Counted from the first letter of the stretch, positions 17,531-26,715 are shown. The stretch: 64,000 nucleotides of DNA from Nocardia abscessus (GCF_015477775.1 NZ_JADLQO010000001.1:434001-498000), one strand, 5' to 3'. Made by a program: numbers and translations. Notes: a model not told the origin generated them from the letters alone.

Positions 17531-17741
17531 GCATCGCCTCCTCGGCGGCCGCCAGCTCGGCCGCGTCGGCGGCGGCCTCGGCGGTCACATCCGACACCGG
17601 ACCGACCCCGGTGCGCACGGCTTCCCGTCGCGCGGCCTTCGATATCCACGCCGACGGCGACATCCCCGCGCGAGCCGCCGCCTGCTCAGCGTATGACCAG
17701 GCGGCTTCATCCAGCGAAAGGGTGACCTTACGCGTTGCCAT
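17517..17741 (-). CDS. antitoxin, ribbon-helix-helix-like
   Basis: The 74-residue protein begins MATRKVTLSLDEAAWSYAEQ and AGMSPSAWISKAARRE, the strand-helix-helix order of small RHH DNA-binding antitoxins. The C-terminal half is alanine- and glutamate-rich and is the probable toxin-binding part. It precedes and overlaps the MazF-like gene, the usual antitoxin-first order. Antitoxin or complex probably represses its own promoter. Confidence 0.78.
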   Translation of the reverse strand: MATRKVTLSLDEAAWSYAEQAAARAGMSPSAWISKAARREAVRTGVGPVSDVTAEAAADAAELAAAEEAMRASG

Positions 17742-17861
17742 ACCAATTATCGTACCGGCGCGATCGTGCGCTGCGCCAGCCCTCGGCCCACCCCGGTTCC
17801 AGCCGCCACGACACCCGCGTGATCCCAACTGATGACAGGTGACTGCTGTTAGGGTTGGCCC

Positions 17862-18653
17862 ATGACGACGTTGCACCATCACCGCGTCGGCGCGGGCGAG
17901 CCGCTCGTGCTGGTCCACGGAGTCGGAAGCCGGTGGCAGGTGTGGGAGCCGATCATCGCCACCCTGGCGGCGTCGTACGAGGTGATCGCGGTCGATCTGC
18001 CCGGCTTCGGCGGATCGACGCACCCGCTGGCGCACACCACGGTGCCCAACCTCACCGAGGCGCTCGCCGAATTCCTGGCCGCGCAAGGGATCGAGCGGCC
18101 ACACCTCGCGGGTAATTCGATGGGCGGGCTGATCACGCTCGAACTGGGCGCTCGCGGACTGGCTCGCTCCGTCACCGCCTACTCCCCGATCGGGTTCTGG
18201 GACAACGCGGGTCGCGTGTGGTGCCAGCAGTCGCTGGGCAAGTCGCGGGCGCTCGCGCGCCTGTTGCGGCCCGCCCTGCCATCGGTCCTCGGCACCGCCG
18301 CGGGCCGGACCGCCTTCCTCTCGCTGGTCTTCGGCAAGCCGTGGGCACTGGACAAGCAGGTGGCGCTGGAGACCGCCATCGGCGCGGCGGACTCGGCCGG
18401 ATTCGAGGAGGCGCTCGCCTCGTTCACCGACGTCCGGCTGCCGGAAACCGGCGCTCTGGCCGACATTCCGGTGACGATCGCCTGGGGCACCCGCGACATT
18501 CTGCTCACCTACGCGACCCAGAGCCGTAAGGCGCGCAGCGCGCTGCCGCACGCCGAACACGTCACGCTGCACGGCAGTGGGCACACGCCGTTCTTCGACG
18601 ACCCGGCCGGCTGCGCCCAGGTCTTGCTCGAGACGATCACCCGCACGCGGTAG
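17862..18653 (+). CDS. alpha/beta hydrolase
   Basis: A cytoplasmic alpha/beta hydrolase of 263 residues. It shows the oxyanion motif LVHGVGSRWQVW, the nucleophile elbow GNSMGGLI with Ser as nucleophile, an aspartate in WGTRDILLTY and the catalytic histidine in GSGHTPFFDD. The start is the ATG at 17862; no upstream partner gene reads in this direction. Substrate unknown. Confidence 0.87.
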   Translation: MTTLHHHRVGAGEPLVLVHGVGSRWQVWEPIIATLAASYEVIAVDLPGFGGSTHPLAHTTVPNLTEALAEFLAAQGIERPHLAGNSMGGLITLELGARGLARSVTAYSPIGFWDNAGRVWCQQSLGKSRALARLLRPALPSVLGTAAGRTAFLSLVFGKPWALDKQVALETAIGAADSAGFEEALASFTDVRLPETGALADIPVTIAWGTRDILLTYATQSRKARSALPHAEHVTLHGSGHTPFFDDPAGCAQVLLETITRTR

Positions 18654-18665
18654 GCGTCCGCCCGT

Positions 18666-19307
18666 TCAGCGTGCGGGCGGATCGAGCAACGTGTCCGCGG
18701 CCGCCGTGCCGAGCAGGACGCGTACGGCGTTGCCCCACCGGTGCCGCAGGATCTGATTCCGGCTCGCGTCTCCGGTGAGCAGCACCCGCAAGGCCAAGCC
18801 GGTCATGATCTCGATGGTGAACTCGGTGATGGTCGGAACCCGTGGGTCGTCCGGGAATTCGCGACGGAAACTGTCGCGAATGCTGGTGTGCATCAGTTCG
18901 AACAGGCGGACCTCCAGCGGCAGGAACGCCGCTCGCAGTTCCGGGTCGGTGCGCGCGCCGACCCACATCTCCAACGCAGCCCAGAACGACGGCCCGCTGA
19001 GCATCCGCATGGTCAGTTCGACGGCCGTCTCCAACCGGTCCGCCTGGTCGGGGATCGCCTCGAATTCGCTGGTCAGCTGGTCGAATCGGCGCTGTGCCAC
19101 ATGCTCGACGGCACCGGCGAGCAAGTCGGCCCTGGTCGGGAAGTAGTGCTGCAACGTCCCGCGCGGCACGCCTGCCCGTTTCTGCACCTCGAGCGTGGTC
19201 GTGCCCGCGTAACCGACCTCGACCAGACTCTCCACCGCCGCGTCCAGCAGCCGCGTGCGCATGCGCTCCCTGCGCTGCGCCTGCGGCTGCCGGACCGGTC
19301 GCGGCAC
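18666..19307 (-). CDS. TetR-family transcriptional regulator
   Basis: This 213-residue repressor-type protein has the TetR helix-turn-helix near its N-terminus: RTRLLDAAVESLVEVGYAGT, then TLEVQKRAGVPRGTLQHYFP. The rest is a ligand-binding and dimerisation domain. It is the third gene of an operon after a thiolase and a crotonase, with only 5 bp after the crotonase stop, so it probably senses an acyl-CoA or aromatic thioester handled by those enzymes and controls the operon through the palindrome at 21636-21653. A GTG at 19307 is chosen as start; an in-frame GTG at 19328 is also possible. Confidence 0.87.
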   Translation of the reverse strand: MPRPVRQPQAQRRERMRTRLLDAAVESLVEVGYAGTTTLEVQKRAGVPRGTLQHYFPTRADLLAGAVEHVAQRRFDQLTSEFEAIPDQADRLETAVELTMRMLSGPSFWAALEMWVGARTDPELRAAFLPLEVRLFELMHTSIRDSFRREFPDDPRVPTITEFTIEIMTGLALRVLLTGDASRNQILRHRWGNAVRVLLGTAAADTLLDPPAR

Positions 19308-19312
19308 GCCCC

Positions 19313-20092
19313 TCAGCGTCCCTGCCACCGAGGCTCGCGCTTCTGTGCGAACGCCAGCGCACCCTCGGCGGCATCCTTGGACAGCAGCGCGGGCAGGGCG
19401 ATCTCGCCCTGCTTCGCGAAGGCCTCCCCGACCGGCCAATCCGGCGACTCGTCGATGATGCGCTTGCTCGCGGCCACGGCCAGCGGTGCGGCGGCGGCGA
19501 TCTCGGCCGCGAGTTCGAGCGCCGCCGACAGCGCCGCACCCGGCTCGGTGACCCGGTTGACCAGGCCGAGCTGATAGAGCCGCTCGGCGCCGATCCGCCC
19601 GCCGGTCAGCGCGAGTTCGGCGGCCGTGCTGCGCGGCAGCCGCTGGGTCAGCCGCAGCACACCACCGCCCGCCGCCACCAGACCGCGCTTGACCTCGGGG
19701 ATGCCGAACTGCGCGTCGCGGGCGGCGACGATGAGGTCGCCCGACAGCGCCAGCTCGAAACCACCGGCCAGCGCGAAGCCCTCGACCGCGGAGATCATCG
19801 GTTTCGCCGGGGGCTTCGCCGAGATACCGAGTGGACCGCGGCGCTGCGTCATCGGCATCTCGCCTTTCGACGCGGCGACGAGATCCATACCCGCGCTGAA
19901 GGTTCCGCCCGCACCGGTGAGCACGAGCACGCGCGCCGCGTCGTCGGCCTCGAACGCGTCGACGGCGGCTTCGATGGCCTGCGCGGTGGCCAGATTGATC
20001 GCGTTGCGCGCCTCCGGACGGTTGACCGTCAGCACGGTGATCGCGTCGCGCCGCTCGACAAGGACGAAGTCGGGCCTGCCCGCCTCGGTCAT
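19313..20092 (-). CDS. enoyl-CoA hydratase/crotonase family protein
   Basis: The 259-residue product has the crotonase signatures GTFSAGMDLVA, VEGFALAGGFELALSGD and PEVKRGLVAAGGG, with the C-terminal trimerisation helices and the ending FAQKREPRWQGR. The glycine-rich third motif and tail match actinobacterial enoyl-CoA hydratases of lipid or steroid breakdown. It overlaps the upstream thiolase gene by ATGA and precedes tetR by 5 bp. The exact substrate is unknown. Confidence 0.88.
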   Translation of the reverse strand: MTEAGRPDFVLVERRDAITVLTVNRPEARNAINLATAQAIEAAVDAFEADDAARVLVLTGAGGTFSAGMDLVAASKGEMPMTQRRGPLGISAKPPAKPMISAVEGFALAGGFELALSGDLIVAARDAQFGIPEVKRGLVAAGGGVLRLTQRLPRSTAAELALTGGRIGAERLYQLGLVNRVTEPGAALSAALELAAEIAAAAPLAVAASKRIIDESPDWPVGEAFAKQGEIALPALLSKDAAEGALAFAQKREPRWQGR

Positions 20093-21618
20093 TTGACGCT
20101 CCTCTCGGTGAGCAGGGTGAACGAGTCCGCGGCGATCTCGGCGTCCGCGCCGAGCGGATCGCCCGCGGTGAACGCCGCGAGGGTGTCGGCATCCGACGCC
20201 CGGACCAGTATGCGGGTCCCCGCCGGTGTCAACGCGCTCACCACAACGGCTTCCGGCTCGTCGGCGCGGTCCGGCGCAGGGCCCTTGCGGTAGGCGACGG
20301 TGTACGCCTCGACCGAGGCGGGGCCGGTGTACCCGGGCGCCGGTTCGCGCCGGGCCCGCGGCACTTCCGCTTCGACCGCACGGAACAGCCGCTCGGGTGG
20401 CCTGGCCGAGTACACGCCGACGCCGTGCTTGGTGCTGTACCAGCCGAGCGCCGTCGCCAGGCCGTAGGCGTCCGGGTCCGCGCGCAGGAGGCCGAACAGT
20501 GTCGCGATCGAATGGGTCGTGTAGTTGTTGCCCGGCCCGCCCGCGAAGGTGAGTCCGCCGGTGACCGACAGCGGCCGTGCCGGATCGTCGATCGGCAGGC
20601 CGAGTTCCTCGGCGGCGATCTGCACCGCGACCGGGAAGCAGGAGTAGAGGTCGATGTGGGCGACGTCGTCTATCGCGATCCCGGCCGCGCCGAGCGCCGC
20701 TTTCCCCGCCGCCGCGATGGCGGGCGAGCGGGACATGTCCATACGCTCGGAGACGAACCACTCGTCGGTCGCGGTGGCGCCGCCGTGGGGGAACACCCAC
20801 CGGTCGCGCGGCACCCCGGCGGCGTCGGCGGCCGCCGCGCTGCACAGGATCAGACCGGCGCCCAGGTCGACGGTCAAGTTCGCGACCATCAGCTTCGGAT
20901 ACGGCGTGGACACCATTCGGTTGGCGGGCGCGGGCGTCACGAGGTCGGCGGCGGTGTGCGGGACGGGCTGCCACGCATACGGATTGCCTGCCGCGATCTG
21001 CGACAGCCGCGCCCAGAGTTCACCGATCCGCTCCCGGTGCGCCGCCTCGCTCGATCCGAGCCTGCGGCGCAACGCCGTCTCCATGAGCGCGTAGAAGTAC
21101 ACCGGACCCCATAGGCCGGCGGCGGTCTCCATATCCGAGTTCGGCCCCCGATCGGAGCCGATGACCTCGTCGGGGCCTACGTCCTCCGGCTGCTCCGGCC
21201 AGTCCACCGCCGCGCCGGTGCGGGTGGCGGCGTTCCAGGAGGACACCGCTTCGGCTCCGGTGAGCAGTGCGATGTCCGAGCGGCCGTCGGCGATGGCCTG
21301 CGCGACGGTGTTGAGCAGCCGCTGCGGTGCGTCGCCGCCGAAGCGCGCCGATTGCACGGTCCTTCTCGGGGTGGCGCCCACATCGGCGGCGACGAGCGCG
21401 CCCAAGTCACCGTAGGGACGGCTGACCGGGGCGACGGCGGCGATCAGATCGGCCGATCGCAGCAAACGGTCACCGACACCGCTGTCGGCGCCCGCCCGGC
21501 GCAGCGACTCGGCGGCGAGTTGGACCGGGCCGGGCAAACCGGGCTCATCCGGGCGATGTACGACCTGCCCGGCGCCGATGAGCACCGGCGTCCTCGGGTC
21601 CATTCCGGCTGGCAGCAT
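20089..21618 (-). CDS. acetyl-CoA acetyltransferase-like thiolase
   Basis: A 509-residue thiolase-fold protein. The N-terminus PVLIGAGQVVHRPDE, the central HIDLYSCFPVAVQIAAEELG and the GGLTFAGGPGNNYTTHS stretch match the long actinobacterial acetyl-CoA acetyltransferase branch related to SCP-x thiolases. The usual Cys nucleophile of the first half is not obvious (FGGDAPQRLLN in that place), as in other members of the branch, so thiolysis must be verified. The C-terminal 100 residues form an extra small domain. The gene leads the thiolase-crotonase-tetR operon behind a ggagg site. Confidence 0.85.
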   Translation of the reverse strand: MLPAGMDPRTPVLIGAGQVVHRPDEPGLPGPVQLAAESLRRAGADSGVGDRLLRSADLIAAVAPVSRPYGDLGALVAADVGATPRRTVQSARFGGDAPQRLLNTVAQAIADGRSDIALLTGAEAVSSWNAATRTGAAVDWPEQPEDVGPDEVIGSDRGPNSDMETAAGLWGPVYFYALMETALRRRLGSSEAAHRERIGELWARLSQIAAGNPYAWQPVPHTAADLVTPAPANRMVSTPYPKLMVANLTVDLGAGLILCSAAAADAAGVPRDRWVFPHGGATATDEWFVSERMDMSRSPAIAAAGKAALGAAGIAIDDVAHIDLYSCFPVAVQIAAEELGLPIDDPARPLSVTGGLTFAGGPGNNYTTHSIATLFGLLRADPDAYGLATALGWYSTKHGVGVYSARPPERLFRAVEAEVPRARREPAPGYTGPASVEAYTVAYRKGPAPDRADEPEAVVVSALTPAGTRILVRASDADTLAAFTAGDPLGADAEIAADSFTLLTERSVK

Positions 21619-21635
21619 GCGTCCTCCGCTCCATA

Positions 21636-21653
21636 ACCGTCAGCATTGACGGT
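21636..21653. promoter_or_regulatory. ACCGTCA-N4-TGACGGT palindrome, candidate TetR operator
   Basis: A perfect 7-bp inverted repeat with 4-bp spacer lies 18-35 bp upstream of the thiolase start, in the divergent region shared with the crotonase gene at 21735. Size and position fit autoregulation by the TetR encoded at 18666. Confidence 0.55.
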
Positions 21654-21734
21654 AACTAGAGTCCGATTAGAACAGAGCCCGAGTGATCGGGCAACAGCGC
21701 GCGAGCAGAACTGACTCATGAGTAAGATTCCGGA

Positions 21735-22490
21735 ATGGGCACCAACATCGCACTGCGGTTCGACGAGCACCGCGCGTACGTCACGCTCGACCGGCCGGAC
21801 AAGCACAACGGCCTGACCGTCGACATGCTCAGCGGACTGGTTGCCAGCGCTCGGACCATAGCCCGCCGCAGTGACGTACGCGCGGTCATCCTGTCCGGCA
21901 ACGGCCCCAGCTTCAGCAGCGGCCTGGACATCGCCGCGGCAACTAGCAATCCATTGGCTATCGTGCAGAACTTCGTGCCACGCCCTTGGCGAGGCACCAA
22001 CGCCTTCCAAGAGGCGTGCTGGGCCTGGCGCCGCCTGCCCGTGCCGGTCATCGCCGCGGTCCACGGACGCTGCTACGGCGGCGGCCTCCAGCTCGCGCTC
22101 GCCGCGGACTTCCGTTTCGCGACCCCCGACGCCGAATTCTCCGTCATGGAGACCAAGCACGGCCTCGTTCCCGACATGACCGGCGCGGCGACGCTGTCCA
22201 GACTGATCGGGATCGACAAAGCCCTCCTGCTCACGATGACCGCGGACACCGTCGACGCGGCCTACGCCGCGAAGATCGGCTTGGTCACCGAACTGACCGC
22301 GGACCCTGTCGCCGAGGCCGAGAAACTCGCCGACCATCTCGCGACGCGGTCGCCGCATGCCGTCGCCGCCGCCAAACGGCTGTTCGAGAAGTCGTGGCAG
22401 GCATCCGCTCGGCGAACCTTTGCCGTGGAACGCGCGACCCAACTCCCGCTGATCCTCCGCAAAGCGCTCGGCAGCACCACAGATAGATAG
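21735..22490 (+). CDS. enoyl-CoA hydratase/crotonase family protein
   Basis: This 251-residue crotonase has SFSSGLDIAA, VHGRCYGGGLQLALAAD and METKHGLVPDMTG. The last motif has Asp-Met where classical hydratases keep the second glutamate loop, as in mycobacterial EchA proteins annotated as crotonase/enoyl-CoA hydratase. It is divergent from the thiolase operon and may share its regulator. The ATG at 21735 has a weak ribosome-binding site. Confidence 0.87.
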   Translation: MGTNIALRFDEHRAYVTLDRPDKHNGLTVDMLSGLVASARTIARRSDVRAVILSGNGPSFSSGLDIAAATSNPLAIVQNFVPRPWRGTNAFQEACWAWRRLPVPVIAAVHGRCYGGGLQLALAADFRFATPDAEFSVMETKHGLVPDMTGAATLSRLIGIDKALLLTMTADTVDAAYAAKIGLVTELTADPVAEAEKLADHLATRSPHAVAAAKRLFEKSWQASARRTFAVERATQLPLILRKALGSTTDR

Positions 22491-22666
22491 CTGAAAATTC
22501 GCCAGAATTGGGCATAAGCCCTCCGCCGACCGGTTGCGCTGTTAGCATTTGCACGATTTGCCAGCCAGTCGACTAGTGGTGCACGGCACACTGCGAAGGG
22601 TCTGTGTATCGCGGGAAGTCCGTGGTTCGCACCGCTCTCGGGAAGAAACCGGAGGGCTCACAGACA

Positions 22667-23773
22667 GTGATCAAAACCGCATCCTTCCTACTTTCGGCGC
22701 TGGCGGGTGTCTCGGCCCTGCTCTTCACGGCGACTACCCCCGCCATCGCCAACCCGAACGCCATCAATCCGATTCCAGTGCTCAACGGAACGACAGGGTT
22801 GCCGCATCTGCTCGGCCGCACCAAGGCGGTCTTCCAGGTGACCGGCATGGCCAGCCCGAACAACACTCAGACCTACAACGTCCTCGGCACCGATCTCGGC
22901 ATCATGTGGGACAACGGGCACGGCGAAATGCTCACCGCTTTCGGCGACACCGCGGGCGTCGGCTTCCCGAATCTCCTCGCGGGCAGCATGTGGTCCTGGC
23001 GCAGCAATATCCTTCTCCGCAGCCACACCACCGATCCCGCCGAGGGCATCTTCTTCGACAGCGTGGTGCGCGATGTATTCGGCCAGGCGCGCGACCTGAT
23101 TCCCAGCCCGAAGATTCCGTTCCTGGAGATCAGCCGGATCCCCACCGCGGGCATCTCGGTCGACGGCGTGCAGTACATGAGCCTGATGTCGGTGAAGACC
23201 TGGGACGACGTCGGTCAGTGGAGCACCAACTTCTCCGGTCTCGCCGTCTCCGGAGACAACGGCGAGACCTGGGCCGAACTGCCCGAAACACGGCGGACCA
23301 ACGAGGGCGGGAACGCCAACTTCCAGATGAACGCGTTTCTCGCGGACGGCGGATACATCTACGAATACGGCACCCGGTCCGGACGCGATCACACCGCGCA
23401 CGTGGCCCGGGTGCGCGCCCAGGACATCGGTAATCTCGCCGAGTACGAATACTGGGACGGCCGCGCGTGGCGAAAGAACGACGTGAATGCCGCCGCGCCG
23501 ATCATGTGGGGCGTCGGCGAACTGTCGGTGATGTACAACGCTTATCTCGGACAATACATTTCACTCACCACCGACCGATTCAATTCCGTGGTGATGCGGC
23601 GCGCTTCCTCCCCGGTCGGCCCGTGGAGCGACCCGGAAGTACTGATCGATACCAGGGAATTGCCCACCGCCTACGCGCCTTCGATCTTCCCGTACCAGAC
23701 AGGCCGGGATCTGTATTTCCTCACAACCGTGCACAGCCAGTACAACGTCGTGCTCATGCGCACGACGCTGTAG
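22667..23773 (+). CDS. secreted DUF4185 domain protein
   Basis: The 368-residue product from the GTG at 22667 has an export signal (FLLSALAGVSALLFTATTP, ending near AIANP). The mature part is DUF4185, a beta-propeller-like domain: NVLGTDLGIMWDNGHGEM, AFGDTAGVG, GISVDGVQYMSLMSV, YEYGTRSGRDHTAHVARV and PTAYAPSIFPYQTGRDLYFL. The fold resembles glycosidases or sugar-binding propellers, but the function is unknown. A close paralogue lies at 29777. A ggaggg site supports this start over an upstream GTG in the same frame. Confidence 0.87.
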   Translation: MIKTASFLLSALAGVSALLFTATTPAIANPNAINPIPVLNGTTGLPHLLGRTKAVFQVTGMASPNNTQTYNVLGTDLGIMWDNGHGEMLTAFGDTAGVGFPNLLAGSMWSWRSNILLRSHTTDPAEGIFFDSVVRDVFGQARDLIPSPKIPFLEISRIPTAGISVDGVQYMSLMSVKTWDDVGQWSTNFSGLAVSGDNGETWAELPETRRTNEGGNANFQMNAFLADGGYIYEYGTRSGRDHTAHVARVRAQDIGNLAEYEYWDGRAWRKNDVNAAAPIMWGVGELSVMYNAYLGQYISLTTDRFNSVVMRRASSPVGPWSDPEVLIDTRELPTAYAPSIFPYQTGRDLYFLTTVHSQYNVVLMRTTL

Positions 23774-23867
23774 CCCGTGGCGACGATCCGACGCGGCGCT
23801 TGACCTCAACAATGGTTGATGTATGAGGCTGAGCCGCGTCGGATCTTTCACATTCACGGGAGGCACC

Positions 23868-25076
23868 ATGCTCAGCACCACCGCCGACGTCCGCGCCTGG
23901 CTGCGCGACAACGCCGTCGCGATCGACAGCTCCGATCCGGATGCTCCCGGCCCGGAGCTCGACACCTTGATCGCGCGGCTCGGCGCCGCCGGTGTGGTGG
24001 GGCTGGGTGAGTCGACGCGGTTCTCCCGGCAGACCTTCGGTGTGCGGGAGCGGATATTCCGCGGACTCGTCGAACGGCATGGCTTCCGCGCCTTGGCGAT
24101 TCAGGACAGCGCACGTTCCGGCGAGCGCTGGGACCGGTTCGTCACCACGGGTGAAAGCGACCCGGAAACAGTGCTCGCAGGCGCCTGGCGCCCGTGGCGT
24201 ACCGAGGAATCGGTGGCCACCCTGCGTTGGATCCGCGGATACAACCTGGCGCATCCGGAAGACCCGGTCCGCATCTTCGGTGTCGAACCGCCCCGTGCCG
24301 AGCCGAGCGACTACGACGCGGTGCTGGACTATGTGCGCCGCGCTGCGCCCGACCGGTCCGCCGCGATCGAGGCGCACCTCGCACCGATCCGCACCGCGCA
24401 CCAGGTCGACGAGCACGTCCAGCGCCACCAGGGCATCCATCCCGGCCGCCCGTTCGCCGAGCACGCCGAAGACGCCCTCACGCTGCTCGCGCAGTTGCCG
24501 GACACGAAGGAGCGCGCCGCGGCGTTCGCCCATGCCCGCCTGATCCTCGACTTCCACCGGCACAGCGTCGCGAGCCAGGGATTCGCCCGGGACGAACGGC
24601 CTTCCGCGGAGACCGTGCTGCGGTGGCGGCGCTCGACCGGCGCCAAGATCGTCTACTGGGACGGGCTGGCGCACACCACCAATCTCCCGATCGTCTACGA
24701 CACGGCCGAATTCCGCGGTGCGGGAAGCCATCTTCGTGCCGACCTCGGCGACGGATACCTGTCCGTCGGCATCGGCTTCCACCACGGTGATCTCGGTACG
24801 GCCGTGGCGCCCGACCCGCTGCCCGACCTGGTGGACGCCGCGCTGGGCGAGGTCGACCTGCCCGCGTACTACGTGGACCTACGGGCCGAGGCGCCGGAGC
24901 CGGTGCGCGGCTGGCTCGACGGCCCCGCCAAGTTGCGCACCATCAGCGGCGTCTACGACCCGGCCGCGGACGCCACGGCGAACGTTCGCCTCTCCTCGCT
25001 CGCCGACGCCTTCGACGTGCTGATCCACGTGCGCGAGACCACGCCGGTGCACTGGCTGTCGCAGGTATCGGCCTAA
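23868..25076 (+). CDS. erythromycin esterase-like protein with altered active site
   Basis: The 402-residue protein has the erythromycin-esterase fold: GVVGLGESTRFSRQTFGVRE near residue 45, the helix LVERHGFRALAIQDS, and YWDGLAHTTN later. In active family members the first motif is GE-x-T-H with a catalytic histidine, and the third strand carries a conserved glutamate. Here these are Arg and Gln-Asp, while the later histidine (LAHTTN) is kept. The protein is therefore probably not a macrolide esterase, though it may act on another substrate. The start is fixed by a ggaggcacc site; upstream in-frame residues are not family-like. Confidence 0.8.
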   Translation: MLSTTADVRAWLRDNAVAIDSSDPDAPGPELDTLIARLGAAGVVGLGESTRFSRQTFGVRERIFRGLVERHGFRALAIQDSARSGERWDRFVTTGESDPETVLAGAWRPWRTEESVATLRWIRGYNLAHPEDPVRIFGVEPPRAEPSDYDAVLDYVRRAAPDRSAAIEAHLAPIRTAHQVDEHVQRHQGIHPGRPFAEHAEDALTLLAQLPDTKERAAAFAHARLILDFHRHSVASQGFARDERPSAETVLRWRRSTGAKIVYWDGLAHTTNLPIVYDTAEFRGAGSHLRADLGDGYLSVGIGFHHGDLGTAVAPDPLPDLVDAALGEVDLPAYYVDLRAEAPEPVRGWLDGPAKLRTISGVYDPAADATANVRLSSLADAFDVLIHVRETTPVHWLSQVSA

Positions 25077-25125
25077 CTCGCGCAACCCCCGGGGGCGCGG
25101 GCCACGCGATCAATAGACTCGAAAT

Positions 25126-25800
25126 ATGGATGCGGCCGACTGGGACGAGCGCTACGCGCAAACGGAATTGGTCTGGGGCGCACCGCCGAACAACACCGTG
25201 GTGGAGCACGTCTACGGGTTGGAACGCCGTGCGCCGCTACCGGCCGCCACACCGGAGGGCGAGGCGCCGGAGTTCCCCCGCGCCCTCGACCTGGCCTGCG
25301 GGGAGGGGCGCAACACCCTCTGGCTCGCCACGCACGGTTGGCAGGTGCACGCCGTCGACTACTCCCAGGTGGGCATCGACAAAGGCCGCACCGTGGCCTC
25401 GCGCTTGTCCCGGTCGGTCCGTAATCGCATCACCTGGCAGTGCGCCGACGTCACCGACCTGGACGAGGCGGGGGTCACCGGACCGTTCGAGCTGGTCTTG
25501 ATGGTCTTCTTGCATCTGCCCGCCGAGCAGCGCCGCGCGCTGGTGCGCAAGGCGGCGGGATTGCTGGCTCCCGAAGGCACCCTGCTCGTGCTCGGCCACG
25601 ACACCACCAACATCACCAATGGCTGCGGTGGGCCGCAGGACCCGGCCATCCTTTTCACCCCCGACGACGTCGTCGCCGACCTCGGTCCCCTCGCGGCGGC
25701 GAGCCGGATCCGCGTCCGCATCGCCGACCGCGTCTACCGTCCGACGGAAACCGGCGACGCCATCGACGCTCTGGTCATCGCCACCCGGCCCGCCGAATAG
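25126..25800 (+). CDS. SAM-dependent methyltransferase, class I
   Basis: This 224-residue protein begins DWDERYAQTELVWGAPPN, typical of the thiopurine/tellurite-resistance-like class I methyltransferases. The SAM-binding motif I is ALDLACGEGRNTLWLATHGW and motif II contains AVDYSQVGIDKG. Later motifs are VLMVFLHLP and LLAPEGTLLVLGHD. The methyl acceptor is unknown. It starts 49 bp after the esterase-like gene and may be cotranscribed. Confidence 0.88.
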   Translation: MDAADWDERYAQTELVWGAPPNNTVVEHVYGLERRAPLPAATPEGEAPEFPRALDLACGEGRNTLWLATHGWQVHAVDYSQVGIDKGRTVASRLSRSVRNRITWQCADVTDLDEAGVTGPFELVLMVFLHLPAEQRRALVRKAAGLLAPEGTLLVLGHDTTNITNGCGGPQDPAILFTPDDVVADLGPLAAASRIRVRIADRVYRPTETGDAIDALVIATRPAE

Positions 25801-25809
25801 GGCCGCGGT

Positions 25810-26400
25810 TCAGGACCAGCGCTCCAGCCACGGGGTGACGGTCTCGGCGATCAGGTCGAAACCGGCGCGGAAGGCGTGCGGCTGCCCGGGAATGACGCGC
25901 ACCTCGGCGGCGTCGGCTGGATCGGGAATGCCGAAGGGGTCGTTGGCTCCATTCACGACCACCACGTCGATGTCGCCCGGGGCGAGCAGCTCGTCCCGGC
26001 GCGAGTTCTCCGGCTTGCCCGGCGGATGCAGCGGGAAGGACAACGCGAGCACGCCGCGGGCCCGCGCCGCGACCGCCGTTCGACAGGCGACCCGCGCCCC
26101 ATTGCTGCGCCCGCCCTGGATCAGCGGAATGCGCTTGCGGCCGCGCAGCTGAGCGACGACCTCGAGCCAAGCCTCGTCCTGCTTGACCGCCGACCCCGGC
26201 GCACGCCGCCCGGCGACCCGATACGGCTGCACCACCCGCGCTACCGCACCCCCCAGCCGCAGCGCGACGTCACGCACCGCGAGCAGGTCCTTCGCGTCCA
26301 CCCCACCCCCAGCGCCATGCGTGAGCAGCAGCAGGAACGCGGGCCTGCGCGGCTGTTCGAGCTCTACCTCAGCCGCCCCAGCACTCGTCTCGATGCGCAT
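25810..26400 (-). CDS. alpha/beta hydrolase of the KANL3/Tex30 type
   Basis: A short 196-residue alpha/beta hydrolase. LLLLTHGAGGGVDAKDL is the N-terminal oxyanion region, LIQGGRSNGARVACR is a modified nucleophile elbow (G-R-S-N-G), and VNGANDPFG and GQPHAF supply the acid and histidine. Bacterial proteins of this size are annotated as dienelactone-hydrolase-like or KANL3/Tex30-like. It converges on the methyltransferase with 9 bp between stops. Substrate unknown. Confidence 0.82.
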   Translation of the reverse strand: MRIETSAGAAEVELEQPRRPAFLLLLTHGAGGGVDAKDLLAVRDVALRLGGAVARVVQPYRVAGRRAPGSAVKQDEAWLEVVAQLRGRKRIPLIQGGRSNGARVACRTAVAARARGVLALSFPLHPPGKPENSRRDELLAPGDIDVVVVNGANDPFGIPDPADAAEVRVIPGQPHAFRAGFDLIAETVTPWLERWS

Positions 26401-26432
26401 GTGTCGATTTTGCAGCGCCTACGGCGCTGCGC

Positions 26433-26715
26433 GTTCGCGGCCCTCCCGTGGCCCGCGTGTCCGAGCAACAGCTGCCGCACACCACGAGCGCCGATCGACC
26501 GGACGACCGCCCACCGAGCCACGCGCAGTTCATCCCCAGCTCATCCCCAGCGCGAATTGCCACCGCGCCCGGCGCACCCCAACCCCGACTTTCGAGCGAA
26601 GCGAGACCGAGCATGCGCCCGTTCGCGGCCCGGCTCGCGTTCGAGTGGCCGCCGCGTACGCGACGAAGAAGCAAGCGGCGCTCGCTCGGACGCGAGCCAC
26701 CAGGGGGCCGCGAAC
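26433..26715. repeat. long imperfect GC-rich inverted repeat in a 526-bp gene-free region
   Basis: The left arm 26433-26466 and right arm 26684-26715 pair over about 30 positions (both begin or end with gttcgcggcc and tccgagc in inverted order). A third, partial gttcgcggcc copy lies near 26623. The whole of 26401-26926 carries no convincing gene; its right end holds the fadE5 promoter. The repeats may be a small non-autonomous element or a structured RNA. Confidence 0.5.

Noticed and set aside
23868..25076. Macrolide-resistance esterase
   Set aside because: The catalytic histidine and conserved acid of the family are replaced, so resistance should not be inferred.
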